Shown piece after piece: positions 41,746 through 55,562 of a stretch of 64,000 bases of DNA (positions are counted from its first letter, which is position 1; every line of letters begins with the position of its first letter). The notes under the pieces are model-generated. The model ran no database searches. It was not told where the DNA came from and saw nothing but the letters and a program-made list of their open reading frames with translations. The stretch is from Calocera cornea HHB12733 (taxonomy: Eukaryota; Basidiomycota; Dacrymycetes; Dacrymycetales; Dacrymycetaceae), in NCBI GenBank assembly GCA_001632435.1, contig KV423968.1, positions 1 through 64,000 on the forward strand, given 5' to 3'. The translations under genes were made by a program, and so were the position numbers.

Positions 41746-44700
41746 TGCTCAAGACAGCGTGCGCACTCCTCTTCCTATCCATACACCCACCCTAACCCCG
41801 CAGCAGCTACAGAAAGAGCCGCGTCGTGGGCCCCCTCCACACCGGCGGGCCCATCGCCCTCACCGCCGATGGCGGTCGGCTCATCACAGTAGTGGGCGAG
41901 GAAGCGCGCCTCACCGCCGTCCAATCGGGCGAGACGGTCGCCACGTTCCGGGGGGACACGAGCGCTGTGACTGCGCTGTGCGTGTCGGGGAGCGGGAGGC
42001 ACCTGTGTGTGTTCTATGCATCGTTGGCGCTGAGGATCTACGAGCTGCCCCATGCGGCCTCCCTCTCCGCGGGCCCCGCCTCCTCCTCTTCCTCCGCGCC
42101 GCAACCCATCAATCCCATCCGCAGCATAGCAAGAGCCCACGACGCGCCCGTGCACGTCTGCCGTACCGACCCTACCTCGACCCTCCTCGCATCCGGCTCT
42201 GCGGACGGCGTGGTGAAAGTATGGGACGTCCTGCAGGGCTACGTGACGCACAACTTCCGCGGGCACGGTGGGGTCGTGTCAGCGCTCTGCTTCAACTTCC
42301 CTTCGATGACCCTAGACGGTGCGGAAATATCCGCTGGCACAGACGAGGGCGGGAGGGTCCGGCAGCTCATCACGGGCAGCGTCGATACCAGGGTGAGGGT
42401 GTTCGACCTCCAAGCGTCTGCGGCGAGCGCGGGGGAGGGGAAGAGCAAGCGCGCGCACGAGCTGCTTGAGGGGCACGTCTCGGCTGTGCGGGGGCTCGAC
42501 GTGAGCAGGGACGGGCGGTGGCTCGTCTCCGGTGGGCGGGACGGGGTGGCCCTCATATGGGACATCTCCGGCACCCACCCCCTCTCCAGCAGCACCACCA
42601 GCAGCACCTCCCCGCAACAGAAGAAACGCAAGAAGCGCGCCGCCCAGCTGATCAAGACGCTCCCCCTCTCCGCTTCCTGCGAAGCGCTGGGCGTGCTGCT
42701 CTCCTCCGAGGAAGTGCGAGGTGCGGGGACCGGACGGGAACATGAGGGACGGCTGAGGCTCTGGGCTACGGGGGGCGCGAGCGTGGGCGTTTGGGACGCT
42801 AGTGAGGGGAGGGTGTTGCTCCAAATGGGGGGCGGGGGAGGGGAGGATCGTGAGGTTGTTGAGGCCATGTGCGTGCCCGATTCTTGATGCCCCTGCTCTG
42901 CGCCTGTACAGGGCCCGAGAGGCTGGAGGAGCTGTGGGGACCACCACTTACAGGTCTCGTAGATATAACCCCTCCACGGGGACGATCGTGACCCTGCACG
43001 CGGACCAGAACATCGTCTTCCACTCCCTGGCCACGGGGCTCCCGGCGCGCCAGCTCGTAGGGTACAACGACTCGATCGTGGATGCGGTGTTCCTCTCCCC
43101 TCCCATCCCCGCAACCTCCAGCATCTCCCTCCCCAGTCCGGAGCACAGCGCCACCCCCGACTCGCACTTAGCGATAGCGACCAACTCCTCGCTGATCCGC
43201 GTATACAGCACGGAGTCGAACGACGCCCGCCTGCTGCAGGGGCACGGGGATATGGTGCTTGCGCTCGCGCGGTCGGCGGACGGGGGGCTGCTCGCGTCGG
43301 GCGGGAAGGATAGGGGGGTGAGGGTCTGGGCGCTTGCTAGCCCCAGTGGGGCCGAGAGCGTGGGCGTGGGCGAAGGAGCGGGGAGGGGTGTGGGGGAGGC
43401 TGCAGCAGGCGTGCAGCCCCAGGAAGCGGAATGGCGCTGCGTCGCCCTGTGCGAAGGGCACACCGAGTCCGTCGGCGCGCTCGCCCTCTCCCGCACGCCC
43501 CCCACCGCCGGGGCGGGGTTCATGCTCACAGGCAGCCAGGACCGCACTATCAAGCTCTGGGACCTGTCAACACTAGCAGCTGGCGGAAGCGGGAGCGGGT
43601 GGCCCGCCGAGCCCCTGCGCCCCAAGAGCCTCGCCACGCTCAAAGCGCACGAAAAGGACATCAACGCGCTCGACATCGCGCCGTCTGACCGGCTCGCGGC
43701 GTCCGCGAGTCAGGACAAGACCATCAAAGTGTACGAGATTGAGTATGCGCCGGGCATCGGGAAGGGCAAGAAGGGCGCGAAGGGAGGCGCGACGGGGGAT
43801 TTGAGGCTGGTGGGGACGTGCAGGGGGCATAAGAAGGGCGTGTGGACCGTCCGGTTTGGCAGGAACGATCGCGTGCTTGCGAGCGGGAGTGCGGACAAGA
43901 CGGTCCGACTGTGGAGCTTGGACGATTTCTCGTGTCTCAAGGTGCGTGCTGCTCTCTTGCGCTGTGGGAGAAGGTGCTGATGGAGAGGTAGACGTTCGAG
44001 GGGCATACGAACTCCGTGCTGAGGGTAGACTTCTTGAGTGCGGGGATGCAGCTCGTGAGCACCGCGAGCGATGGGCTGGTCAAGCTGTGGAATGTCAAGG
44101 AGGAGGAGTGCGTGACGAGCTTGGACAACCACGACGACCGAGTGAGTTTACTCCACTGTGATGTGGGAATGACACTAACGCGTCGCAGGTGTGGGCACTC
44201 GCCATCTCGCAGGACGAGTCAACGATCGTCTCCGCCGGCGCGGACAGTGTGATCACCTTCTGGGAGGACTGCACGGAGGAGCAAGAGCTCGAGCGTGAGC
44301 AGCACCGGATCGACGAGGTCGCGCACGAGCAGGACTTCCTCAACTACGTCTCCCTCAAGGACTACCGTTCGGCTATCGTGCTCGCGCTAGCCATGGACCA
44401 GCCCAAGCGGCTGCTCACCCTGTTCACGACGATCAACGCTGCGCGGGGCGAGGGGAACAGGAGCATCACAGGCAGCCCGGAGGTCGACCAGGTGGTCAAG
44501 ACCCTCGGCGCGGCGGACCTCGTGCGCCTGCTCAAGCATGTGAGGGACTGGAACGCCACGGCGCGCACGAGCCCTATCGCCCAGCTCATACTGCACGCTG
44601 TGCTCAAGCTCCGTACAGCGGACGACATCGCAGCTGCATTCTCCTCCCAGATGCGGGACGAGCCCGAGCTCGCCGAGGGTGACCAAGAGGAGGAGGACCG

Positions 44701-44875
44701 GCCGAGGCGGAAGCCAGAGGTGTCCCTCAGGGAGCTGATAGATGGCCTGCTGCCGTATACGGAACGGCATTATGCAAGGGCGGAGAGGCTCGTGCAGGAT
44801 AGCTACGTAGTGGACCATGTATTGGGGCAGATGGACGACTGGCTGTTTGACGATGGGGATGCCATGGTCGCCTAG
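41712..44875 (+). CDS. UTP13: UTP13/TBL3, U3 snoRNP WD40 protein of the small-subunit processome
   Basis: About 992 residues in five exons: 41712-41758, 41804-42868, 42912-43941, 43992-44141 and 44189-44875. Utp13 is a nucleolar subunit of the UTP-B complex needed for 18S rRNA maturation. Two WD40 propellers are visible: LLASGSADGVVKVWDV, LVSGGRDGVALIWDI and neighbours in the first, then LASGGKDRGVRVW, MLTGSQDRTIKLWDL, ASASQDKTIKVYEI, LASGSADKTVRLWSL, LVSTASDGLVKLWNV and IVSAGADSVITFWED. The C-terminal Utp13 domain follows (DFLNYVSLKDYRSAIVLALA through HYARAERLVQDSYVVDHVL). Long Gly/Ser-rich insertions occur in the first propeller. Start chosen from three in-frame ATGs in exon 1; the first overlaps the monooxygenase relic on the other strand. 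Confidence 0.92.
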
Positions 44876-45107
44876 CTCTACATATTTTGATTACACCGGA
44901 GTAATAGTGCTTTCTGCGTTTCAGAGCGCTTGTCCACCCACCGGCTTCCGTGAACTTTCTCCTTACGTCTTTGTCATGTTTGGGTATTATCTCCAAGTTA
45001 TGCTTCATGCGTATAATAGAATCGCCAATGGAGCGCTTCGTTAAGTAACGTACATGCCATGTGTTGAATCAAGTATTACAGTATGTATGCATCGAGACAT
45101 TCTATGC

Positions 45108-48100
45108 TCACCACGGTTTGCGCGAGGCCATCAACTTGTTCCACATTGTTTTCACTTGGCCCTCCACGGGAATGCCATCATCCTCCAAAGCTCTGGCCAC
45201 CTCTCTGATCCACATCTCCCTATTGCCGTCGACCACGTGTAGATCACCGGACGGGATCAACGAGTTCTGATCTGGGAAGTAATTGTCGACTGCCATCGCC
45301 CGAGGGAAGAGCGAGGACTCGAATGTCGGGTCAAGACCGAGTAGGCCACGGATGACAAGATACCACGTGTCGCTGTTGGCGAATCCCCTCGCTCGTTGCT
45401 CTCGCCACAAGCTCATGGCCTCTGCTGGAGCATCGGCGTCAAATGCTGCCCGGAGAAGGACGTGGTAGGTGACCCGATTTGCGCCGATATTGCGTGCGCG
45501 CATCCGCTGCAGCAGCTGGGCTGCAAGAGCCCGCTTCACTGGAAGCGTCAGTGTTGAACGCATGATACCGACAATACACGCGGTATAGGTGATCTCGTTA
45601 AGCCGACTTCCGGACTCCTCAGCCGGAATTCCCTGGATCATCGCTAGTTGATGGGGATCCAGGTCGCCAGCGTCGCTGTTACCGCCCTGCACCATGACTT
45701 CGCCCGATTCCGACCGTTCGACCTCGTCCAGAAAAGCGATGGCTGCACGGACGTTCTCTTCGCGGCCACCATTGACCAGCGCGTCGACGATCCTGCCAAT
45801 CATCACACCATTCGCCTTGATGTCGTACTTCTTCATGACGTCCCAGACCAGGTGGACACCATGGCGCACACTGTCGATGCGCTCCTGACCTCGACTTGTC
45901 TTCGGTGCTGCAACCTCCAGAATTGTCGTAAAGGTATACGCATCAGGCTTGATCTTGTCGCGGCTGAGGGCCTGAAGTGTCTGTGCGATTCCCGTCCAGT
46001 TTCCTTTACGGGCTTGGAATCTCAAAATTGTGTTGTATGAGACGACATCCACCATGCCGAGTCGGTGCATTTGCCTCCACAGCAGCCGCGCCTCTTCCAT
46101 CCGATCGTTCAGGAACAGTCCATGCAAGACAGTGTTCCACACTTGTTGGCCAACCCCCTCTTCCGTTTTCGGTTGTAGATGGGCTTTGGAGCCAGCTTGT
46201 CCCTTGATCGACCCACGGGCCAGCTGCGGCTCGGGAAACGCCTCGCGCATCTTGGCGAATTCCGTCATGCCATCTTTCCACTTCCTTCCTCCAAAGAGCG
46301 CTTGTAGCCAGGCATTCCAGCTGGCCCTATCTCGTTCCACCCCCTGCTCTTCCATCATCTTCCAAGCTTGCTCGGCTTCGATCAGGCTGCCGCGCTTGGC
46401 AAAGCCAGATAGGAGGGCCGAGAAGTGGTGTGTCGTGAGCTTCATTTTGGAAGACATGAGGGTCGTGAGAATCCTCGTAGTAAGATCAGGTCGATGGAGC
46501 AGGAGGAAGGATGACAGAAATGCGGTCTGCACGGGCGTGACAATGCGAATCGGAAGGAGAGAGGGCGGTGGTAGTTTCTCCTGTGAGGGGCCTGCTGTTC
46601 GAACATCCTTCTTGATATCGGGAGACGATGTGACAACATCGTCCTGAACTTCGTTGTCAATTTTGTGTTGGCTTTCATCGCCTTCATCCAGGAGCTCTTC
46701 CTCCTTGTCTCGATCTTCGCCTTGGTCTTCTTCCGCATGACTGCGCTCTGCTGACTCCGCCTCCTCTGTCTCCTCCCCGTCCCAAAGCCGAATGTCTGGT
46801 ATCTCCCCCTTCTGCGCTCCCACAAACACCGCCCACCCGCCCCTCACACCGGCTTCGCACCTCGCCCAGAGACCCCACAACTCCGCCGCGTCCTTGTTCC
46901 GCGCCAAGGTGCCGATGTGCATGTAAAGTTTCTTGCCGTCTTGCGCCATGCGTGCAAGTTGAATCGCCCCGATCCAGTTGAGCAGTGTGTCCAGGACAGC
47001 CCCAGAGATGTATGGCTGGAGAAGCTGCTTGGCGATCGGAGGAGCAAACACCTGGCCCGGTCGCGAGCGAGTCTCTATGTAGCCCCCGCGGCTACTTCGC
47101 CCGATCCTGACACCTAGCTCGAGTGCCTGGCGAAAAAAGGGGATCCCGAGGTAGGGCGGCAACGCGCGTTCTGTTCCCTCGCGCGTATGGCACGCGTCCA
47201 CCGCTCTCTCCGCCAGCGACGCGAGGTAGATTGTCGCGAGGTCGCCCACGTTGTGCCCCGTAAGCCGGTCCACATTCCCGCGCTTCGAGCGCAAACGTAC
47301 GAAGTCGTCCCAGCATCGCTGTACCATGTGGTGATTACCCTTGGCTAGGTTGCGGAGCATGACAGCTCTGAGTGCTTGAGCGAGGTGGGTGGGCGAATGA
47401 CGCATCAACAGCATCGCGAGCTCGAGCTCTACCTCTTCCGCGGGCATATCACCCTCCGCCTCCTTTCCACTGGAGGCTGGCCATGGAATGCCGGAAGGCG
47501 TCGGGAAGGAACCTCCAAGCTTGGATGGCGTGCACAAGAATCGGTTGATGTCCCCTATGTCACGAGCCGTGATTGCGTGCACCAGCGGGCGTAACCTTAG
47601 TAGGAAGTCGGGGGGGAGGGTTGATTGCAGCAGCTGGAGGCGCAGGTCCGTGAGCGCCTGCGAATCGGGGTATGTGTCTTCTGACGGTTCCAGTAGTGAA
47701 GATTCCGCTGAAGCCGTCTGGTCGGATGGTTCCTCTCCAGCAGGAGCATTGTGCCAAGCATCCCACCCGGCCGCCTTCGCTCTCGCTTTCCTCTCCGACC
47801 ATCTCCCCTTCCCTATCCCCAATCTTGATGGCCTCCTCCCCGCCTGCTCCATGTCTGGCGCTAGCGCCTGCCTTGAGAGAACCTCCGTGCTGTACCCCAT
47901 GGACGGGGGCACGTTGTAGTCGTACTGGCCATGGATCTCCGCGAGCCGTGTCGGGGCTGAAAAGTCGGAGCGCGTGAGCGGCCTGGGGCGTTTCGGCACT
48001 TCCGGGGACTCCTGCTGGTGGTAATCTTGGAGTCTGGTGCCCTCTCCGAGCTTCGGGTGGGCCTGCGCTGTGGAGCTCGATGCTCTCGCTCCCTTGCGCG

Positions 48101-48212
48101 CATAGAGGTATCCTCTCGCTCGCGGAACCCTGGGTCGAGATGCGAGTATCGTGTGCAGCTCCGGCGCGAGGAAATCAAGGAAGAGCGTAGCACGCTCGCA
48201 TCTCGCCCACAT
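45108..48212 (-). CDS. Large pentatricopeptide-repeat (PPR) protein, probably mitochondrial
   Basis: Single long exon of about 1034 residues from the first ATG, in MWARCERATLFLDF. The N-terminus is rich in Arg and Ser (ILASRPRVPRARGYLYARK), consistent with a mitochondrial presequence. PPR-type helical hairpins are clear in the C-terminal half: HHFSALLSGFAKRGSLIEAE, WNTVLHGLFLNDRMEEARLL, VSYNTILRFQARKGNWTGIA, DAYTFTTILEVAAP and TYHVLLRAAFDADAPAEAMS. An acidic low-complexity insert (around EAESAERSHAEEDQGEDRD) separates the N-terminal region. Fungal PPR proteins of this kind bind mitochondrial transcripts and support their stability or translation; the target RNA is unknown. Tail-to-tail with UTP13 (233 bases between stops). 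Confidence 0.85.
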   Translation of the reverse strand: MWARCERATLFLDFLAPELHTILASRPRVPRARGYLYARKGARASSSTAQAHPKLGEGTRLQDYHQQESPEVPKRPRPLTRSDFSAPTRLAEIHGQYDYNVPPSMGYSTEVLSRQALAPDMEQAGRRPSRLGIGKGRWSERKARAKAAGWDAWHNAPAGEEPSDQTASAESSLLEPSEDTYPDSQALTDLRLQLLQSTLPPDFLLRLRPLVHAITARDIGDINRFLCTPSKLGGSFPTPSGIPWPASSGKEAEGDMPAEEVELELAMLLMRHSPTHLAQALRAVMLRNLAKGNHHMVQRCWDDFVRLRSKRGNVDRLTGHNVGDLATIYLASLAERAVDACHTREGTERALPPYLGIPFFRQALELGVRIGRSSRGGYIETRSRPGQVFAPPIAKQLLQPYISGAVLDTLLNWIGAIQLARMAQDGKKLYMHIGTLARNKDAAELWGLWARCEAGVRGGWAVFVGAQKGEIPDIRLWDGEETEEAESAERSHAEEDQGEDRDKEEELLDEGDESQHKIDNEVQDDVVTSSPDIKKDVRTAGPSQEKLPPPSLLPIRIVTPVQTAFLSSFLLLHRPDLTTRILTTLMSSKMKLTTHHFSALLSGFAKRGSLIEAEQAWKMMEEQGVERDRASWNAWLQALFGGRKWKDGMTEFAKMREAFPEPQLARGSIKGQAGSKAHLQPKTEEGVGQQVWNTVLHGLFLNDRMEEARLLWRQMHRLGMVDVVSYNTILRFQARKGNWTGIAQTLQALSRDKIKPDAYTFTTILEVAAPKTSRGQERIDSVRHGVHLVWDVMKKYDIKANGVMIGRIVDALVNGGREENVRAAIAFLDEVERSESGEVMVQGGNSDAGDLDPHQLAMIQGIPAEESGSRLNEITYTACIVGIMRSTLTLPVKRALAAQLLQRMRARNIGANRVTYHVLLRAAFDADAPAEAMSLWREQRARGFANSDTWYLVIRGLLGLDPTFESSLFPRAMAVDNYFPDQNSLIPSGDLHVVDGNREMWIREVARALEDDGIPVEGQVKTMWNKLMASRKPW

Positions 48213-48434
48213 GAACACCCTTCTCACCAGCAGCGGAATCCGATGGATAGAGAGATCGATACCGCCGTGTACAGCAGACGATGTAGATGGATCGAAGGTG
48301 CATGCTGCGAGCAGCGACTCCAGATGTGCCCTGATGTTTTAGTGGCTGTGCATTTAGGGCAAATTTCGAAGCGAGGTACGAAATGAAGTTGGATAAAATA
48401 CACTACTACGGCGGATGTGCAGCCGGAGAAATCA

Positions 48435-49819
<1,385 letters not shown>

Positions 49820-50281
49820 CGTGGCTGGTGGTTCCCTTTCGTTCCAGGAGCACACGAGGGGAGCGAGGAGAGAGGTCAGGGATGAGCGCCCATGGTGTGG
49901 CTCAGGCAAAGGCTCGGTGGCGGTGCGATGAGCCGCCACGTGACCTGGCCATGGCTCTGCCGTCTTCGGTGTCCCGGTACACTCATGGTCTCACGTCTCA
50001 ATGTGGATGTCGTTCAATGTTGCTCACATCGCGCGTATCACGATTTATCAGCTTATATACATTATCAATAGACACGCTCCAGATACCTCAAAGCTGCTCG
50101 ACCCGGGCTCCTGCGAGGCAGAAGAGTAAGCGGAGCATCAGTGTGATCCGATGGACTGGTAACACGATCTCTGGATCCAGATCGCCCTCTGCGACACATG
50201 AGACACATCACAACCTCATGATCCAGCTTCACTGTCGTCCCCTCCGTCTCTGTCTTCTTGCTCTCTCCACTGCTCACCTTC
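49820..50281. promoter_or_regulatory. Divergent promoter between WDR5 and GST-like copy 1
   Basis: A CTTATATAC stretch at about 50052-50060 lies 220 bases before the GST-like ATG. No gene or repeat in the stretch. Confidence 0.35.
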
Positions 50282-51319
50282 ATGAAAATCCCAGTTCTCT
50301 ACGTATACCCTCCCTCGGTCTGGGCGAGCGTGCCCGAGCTCGCGCTCATCGAGCTAGGCTACCACCCCGACGCAGTCCTCAGGCGGGTGGTCGACCTTTG
50401 TATGCTCTCCATAATCCTACACAGGTTAGCTTCTGATGGTTTACAAGCCGAAGGCGAGAACCTCGGCCCAGACTTTTATGAGATCAACAAGCGCGCGACC
50501 CTGCCCGCCCTGGAGGCGGATGGGAAGCACTACACCTCCACCATCGTAGGTCCTAGGCGTATAAGTATACTCACCTCGTCGCTCAGCCAGTAATAGGAAG
50601 TAACGAAGTACCTCGTAGAGCACGCCCCTACACCCGGGAAGACAGGACAGCACCAATCGGTGATCGACGCGGTGCATGCGGAGGAGCTCGATCCGAACTT
50701 CGCGAAGATCGCGGCGCGGTGCGAGAGTGAGTGCATATATGCGCATCAGGTACGGGGGAAAGGATCTCACGGTAATGTAGACGAGTTGGGAAAGAAGCAA
50801 GAGCTCGGCCTGGAGGAGTTTGCCACTGAACGTATGAAGCGCTTCACAGAGCCGCGCATAGATGCTGACCTCTGCTCAGGGTACGCGGCCGCAGTGCAGT
50901 ACGCCGCGCACCGTCCGGAGATGCAAGCGTTCTACGAAGCGAAGCTTCCGCAGCTGGAAGAGTTGCACGCGCTCTACGCTGGCAGCGCGAGCGCAGAGCA
51001 GCAGCAGGCGTTCTTCCAGAAGTCCACGATGCACTGGCAGGCGATCAACAGCTTCATCTGGGAGAAGCTGCCGCACTACCTCCCCCACACGGGGTTCATC
51101 GAGGGCCCCGAGCCTGGCGAGGCGGACTTCCACGTCGCTGCCTGGCTCACGAGGATCGTCGCTTGCTGCATGGATACGCAGAGTACGAACGTCAATGATG
51201 AGATGCAGGCGCTCGCGAGGGAGCTATGCGACGAGGTGCCCGAGGAGGTAGATCGATATTGGGCTGCGTGGACCCAGAGACAGAGCTGGAGGATGGTGTA
51301 CAGGGACGGACTGCATTGA
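50282..51319 (+). CDS. GST-like protein, copy 1 (five exons)
   Basis: 278 residues in exons 50282-50399, 50448-50545, 50597-50726, 50781-50831 and 50880-51319. Thioredoxin-fold N-terminus (VLYVYPPSVWASVPELALIE) and all-helical C-terminus (PEPGEADFHVAAWLTRI, a GST hallmark) place it in the glutathione S-transferase superfamily; the catalytic Cys/Ser/Tyr is not obvious, so the class and substrate are unknown. Exon 1 is 118 bases, the same as in copy 2, but this copy has three more introns. It is the most divergent of the three relatives in the cluster (50.3, 53.6, 55.6 kb). Intron 3 contains the GCATATATGCGCAT element seen in other introns here. Confidence 0.75.
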
Positions 51320-51440
51320 CGCGGTGCTCAAAACGCGTACGGTGTGACGCAGAGTGCACCAAGTGAACAGACCAACCAGTGTATTATTGCCCCACAGAAG
51401 TATAAACGAACAGCAACGCTTCTACGCAGTTTTCCATTCT

Positions 51441-52584
<1,144 letters not shown>

Positions 52585-53044
52585 TTTGACGTTGACGCTT
52601 TGGGACGGAGGTGGCCGGGTGGGAATAAGCTACCCGGCGGAGTGGGGTACGGGGTATTTGCAGTGCTGTTAGTGGGCTGATGTGTGTGCCAGCTACCTCA
52701 CAGCCAGCAGCTCTAGCTGATGAGATGCAAAGGCAAGGAGGAGAGGTGGGGGCAGAGGTGGGAGGTGGAAGAGCGTTGACCCGACCAACAGGGCCTAAGA
52801 GAAATACCCAACGAAATGTATTGCACGCCGTGGCAGCAATGTGGACCCCAACGCCGTCGGGCGGCAGCGCCGCGGCCTGACCAGCGAAGCATCGCGTGAG
52901 CGCCACGTGCATCCACATTCTCGGCCTCGTTCACCCAAGCCGCGAGCGGTCGTCGCCCACCACGAAGCACCAGGAGCATCATCATCCCGCCGTCACCCAC
53001 CCGCTCGCACTCTCCTCTCCGGCCCGCGAGCTGCTCAGTTGAGA
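52585..53044. promoter_or_regulatory. Divergent promoter between CBR1 and MIM2
   Basis: Compact region between two membrane-protein genes. Open frames crossing it on the plus strand run into MIM2 in frame but begin without a preferred start context, so MIM2 is started at 53045. Nothing else recognised. Confidence 0.35.
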
Positions 53045-53465
53045 ATGGCCCGCACACGCGCATCGTCACTCGACTCGCTCCTATCCCTCGACTCGCAGGT
53101 GTCCGCCCTCGCCTCCGGGCCGAGCGCGACAGAGTCCGAGGAGGAGCTCCAGCGGCTGCAGAAGGAGTGGGACGAGCAGGTCGAGCAGTTCCGGCTCATC
53201 GTCGAGGTCGTCGCGCTGCCGTTTGCAGGCAAGTGGCTCGGCAGGAAGAGCGCGTATTGGCGTGAGTTCGCTGGCTATACAAAGAGCAAGTCCGCTGATG
53301 GAAGGACAGTGTACAAGAGGTGGTTGAAAATGGGGTGGACCGCGAGTTTCTTCCTGGGAGAGGCACTGGTACAGGAGCTAACAAGTGCGCTACTCCCATT
53401 ACGTGGCTGTTCCTCGCATGCTGATGATATTTGCAGGTATCGACTCATGGTTCACAATACGATGA
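53045..53465 (+). CDS. MIM2: Mim2-like mitochondrial outer-membrane import protein
   Basis: 106 residues in exons 53045-53261, 53310-53384 and 53437-53465, ending DSWFTIR. Mim2 pairs with Mim1 in the MIM complex, which inserts helical proteins into the mitochondrial outer membrane. The diagnostic block is EWDEQVEQFRLIVEVVALPF directly followed by AGKWLGRKSAYW, then LYKRWLK; the hydrophobic part forms the single membrane helix. The N-terminus is Ser-rich and acidic (ATESEEELQRLQ). The small size and three tiny exons are usual for the family, which is often missed by gene predictors. Confidence 0.75.
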
Positions 53466-53621
53466 CCCCGCATACACTCTCCCCTCGCACTGTATTCTAC
53501 GTCCTAGACGTTAATGACACATGGAACACATCCCGCATCTTCGATCCCAAGGAACATATTGATTCATTTTGCTGTTAGCATTGCATACAGATAATACAAC
53601 CTTCCAAATGAAATTCACCCT

Positions 53622-54508
53622 TTAGTGCAGCCCATCAGCATACACCGCCTTCCAACCAGGCCTCTCCGCCCATGCCGCCAGGTACTTGGCGACCTTTTCG
53701 GGGAGCTTTTCCCCGAGCTCCTTCCCCAGCGCCTCGGGTATCTTGTCCGTCGTCGGGGCGCCGCTCAACAGAGCGATACGTGCGATCCAAGCGGCGACGT
53801 GGAAGTCCGCCTCGCCGGGCGTCGCACCCTCCACAAACCCGCTGTCGGGGAGGTAGGTAGGGAGCGTCTTGGCGATGAACGCATCGACACGCTGCATGTG
53901 CGCGATGCTTGTCTTCACGAACGCCTCAACGGTCTCCTTGGGTGCGTCCGTGTAGAGTGAGTTGAGGTACCCGAGCGTGGGCAGCTTCTTCGCGTAGTAC
54001 GCCTTCAGCTCCGCGTCCGCGGCCTCGTTGTACCCGACGACCGCCTGGTACCTATTGCGGACAAAGTCCCCGGGGAAGGCAGCCTTCTTCGCCTCGAGCT
54101 CGGCGACGCTGCGGGCGCCCAGGAACGGGAAGTTCGGGTCGATGGCATCCTCGTGCACCGCGTCGATCAATGCCTGGTGCTTGCCCTCGGGGGTGGGGTG
54201 CGGGGCGTGCTCAACCAGGTAGCGCGTGACGTCGATTGTCGAGGTGTAGGACTTGCCGTCCGCGACGAGCACGGGGAGCGTGGCCGGCTTGGAGATGTGC
54301 ACGAAGGCCGGGGACAGGTTCTCAGCGGCCGCTGCACGGGGGCGTCAGTACGTGTTCTGCGGATACTGAGAGGTGCAACGGGGTGCTCACCGAGGTTCAC
54401 ACTCTTCTTCTCGACTGCGTCGGCCGGGTAGCCGAGCTCAACGAGCGCGATCTCGGGCACCTTTGCCCAGATGGATGGGCCGAAGACGTAGAGGACAGGC
54501 TTGGACAT
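53622..54508 (-). CDS. GST-like protein, copy 2 (two exons)
   Basis: 275 residues in exons 54391-54508 and 53622-54331. N-terminal thioredoxin-like part PVLYVFGPSIWAKVPEIALV, then ISKPATLPVLVADGKSYTST (the usual cis-Pro region with Ser/Thr following) and YLVEH; helical part with YLPDSGFVEGATPGEADFHV. Very close to the pseudogene at 55563 (YPADAVEKKSVNLG shared exactly) and more distant from copy 1. Intact, with a TATA-type TATATAAG on the minus strand at about 54620-54629, about 115 bases upstream. The catalytic residue is not evident, so a classic conjugating activity is not assured. Confidence 0.8.
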
Positions 54509-55562
54509 GATTGCTTTTGGTTGGTAGGCGTGGGGGGGGGAGGGGCTAGTGTGAGAGTTTTGGAATCCCGTTCCTGTTGCGGATGAGATTGTCTGCCCTC
54601 TCAGCGCCGTGTCGCCGCTCCTTATATACTACACCATCTCCGTACCGTCGCAGTCACCAGCTATCGCGACATTGCGCGCGATCACGCCAGCCTCGACGCA
54701 CAGAGATGCAGCCAGGCCGCACAGCCCGGACCCGGGAAACACCCCCCGAGGCGCCCACCGGCCACCGGCCAATTCAACCCTTCTCGTGTGTGAGCGCCGG
54801 CCGGAGGTGTACAGTGGCGCCCACGGGAACTAGTAGCCGAAGCATGGGAAACTCGCAGGACTGGACCCTGTCCGAGACGGGGCTGACAAAGGCCTTGCGT
54901 AAGGCGGAACCATGGCGGAGAAAGGTGGCGGTACGAGATAGTCCGGCCCTGGCTGGGAACTGGCGACCCGGTTGGGCTTGATGGTCGACTGCCAAGTCGA
55001 GGGAGAGCTGCGAGTTACAGTACTCTTCCCATGTCCTACTCAACCAAGAATATGCAACATCTAGAAGCCAAAGCAAGGCGGGATCTATCGGAACTGCTTC
55101 CCGGGTGTTGTAAGCAACTTGTGCTGTACAGAAACCACGGCCCAGTCGAAGTCCCAAGCTGCAGCCCACGCGTCGGACTTGCGCAGGAAGCCGCGGGCAT
55201 GACGTCATGAGCTGCACCGCCACCAGAGTCCTTCTGCCTTCTTCTGAAGTGTGGTCAGCGACGGGTGAGCTCGCTGACTGCGCTGCATGATCCGCGCGTC
55301 GCCCTGCAGCATGTCCGGGCCACCCGCGGCGCTGCTGACAACGGTGAGGACCGCATTTCTGTTGCCTGCAGGGCATCATGCTCTACTTTGAGCTTGGGGA
55401 AAGGACTGCGATAGTCAGCCACGGGTATATAGCCTTAGGCTGTTACGCGACAATGGTTTCCAACAACATCTCCGAAGCAAATCACGCAACAGCGCAGCAT
55501 ACCCACAAGTCCAACCAGCCCACTGACGCCCACGACCACACCAACACACTCTTCATAGCATC
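54509..55562. promoter_or_regulatory. Divergent promoter region between GST-like copies 2 and 3
   Basis: TATA-type elements lie at about 54620-54629 (for copy 2) and 55425-55432 (GTATATAG, for copy 3), each roughly 115-130 bases from its ATG. A 201-codon minus-strand open frame at 54774-55379 has no similarity and is not called. Confidence 0.4.

Noticed and set aside
42239..43114. 291-codon minus-strand open frame
   Set aside because: Antisense shadow of UTP13 across an intron; no family features.
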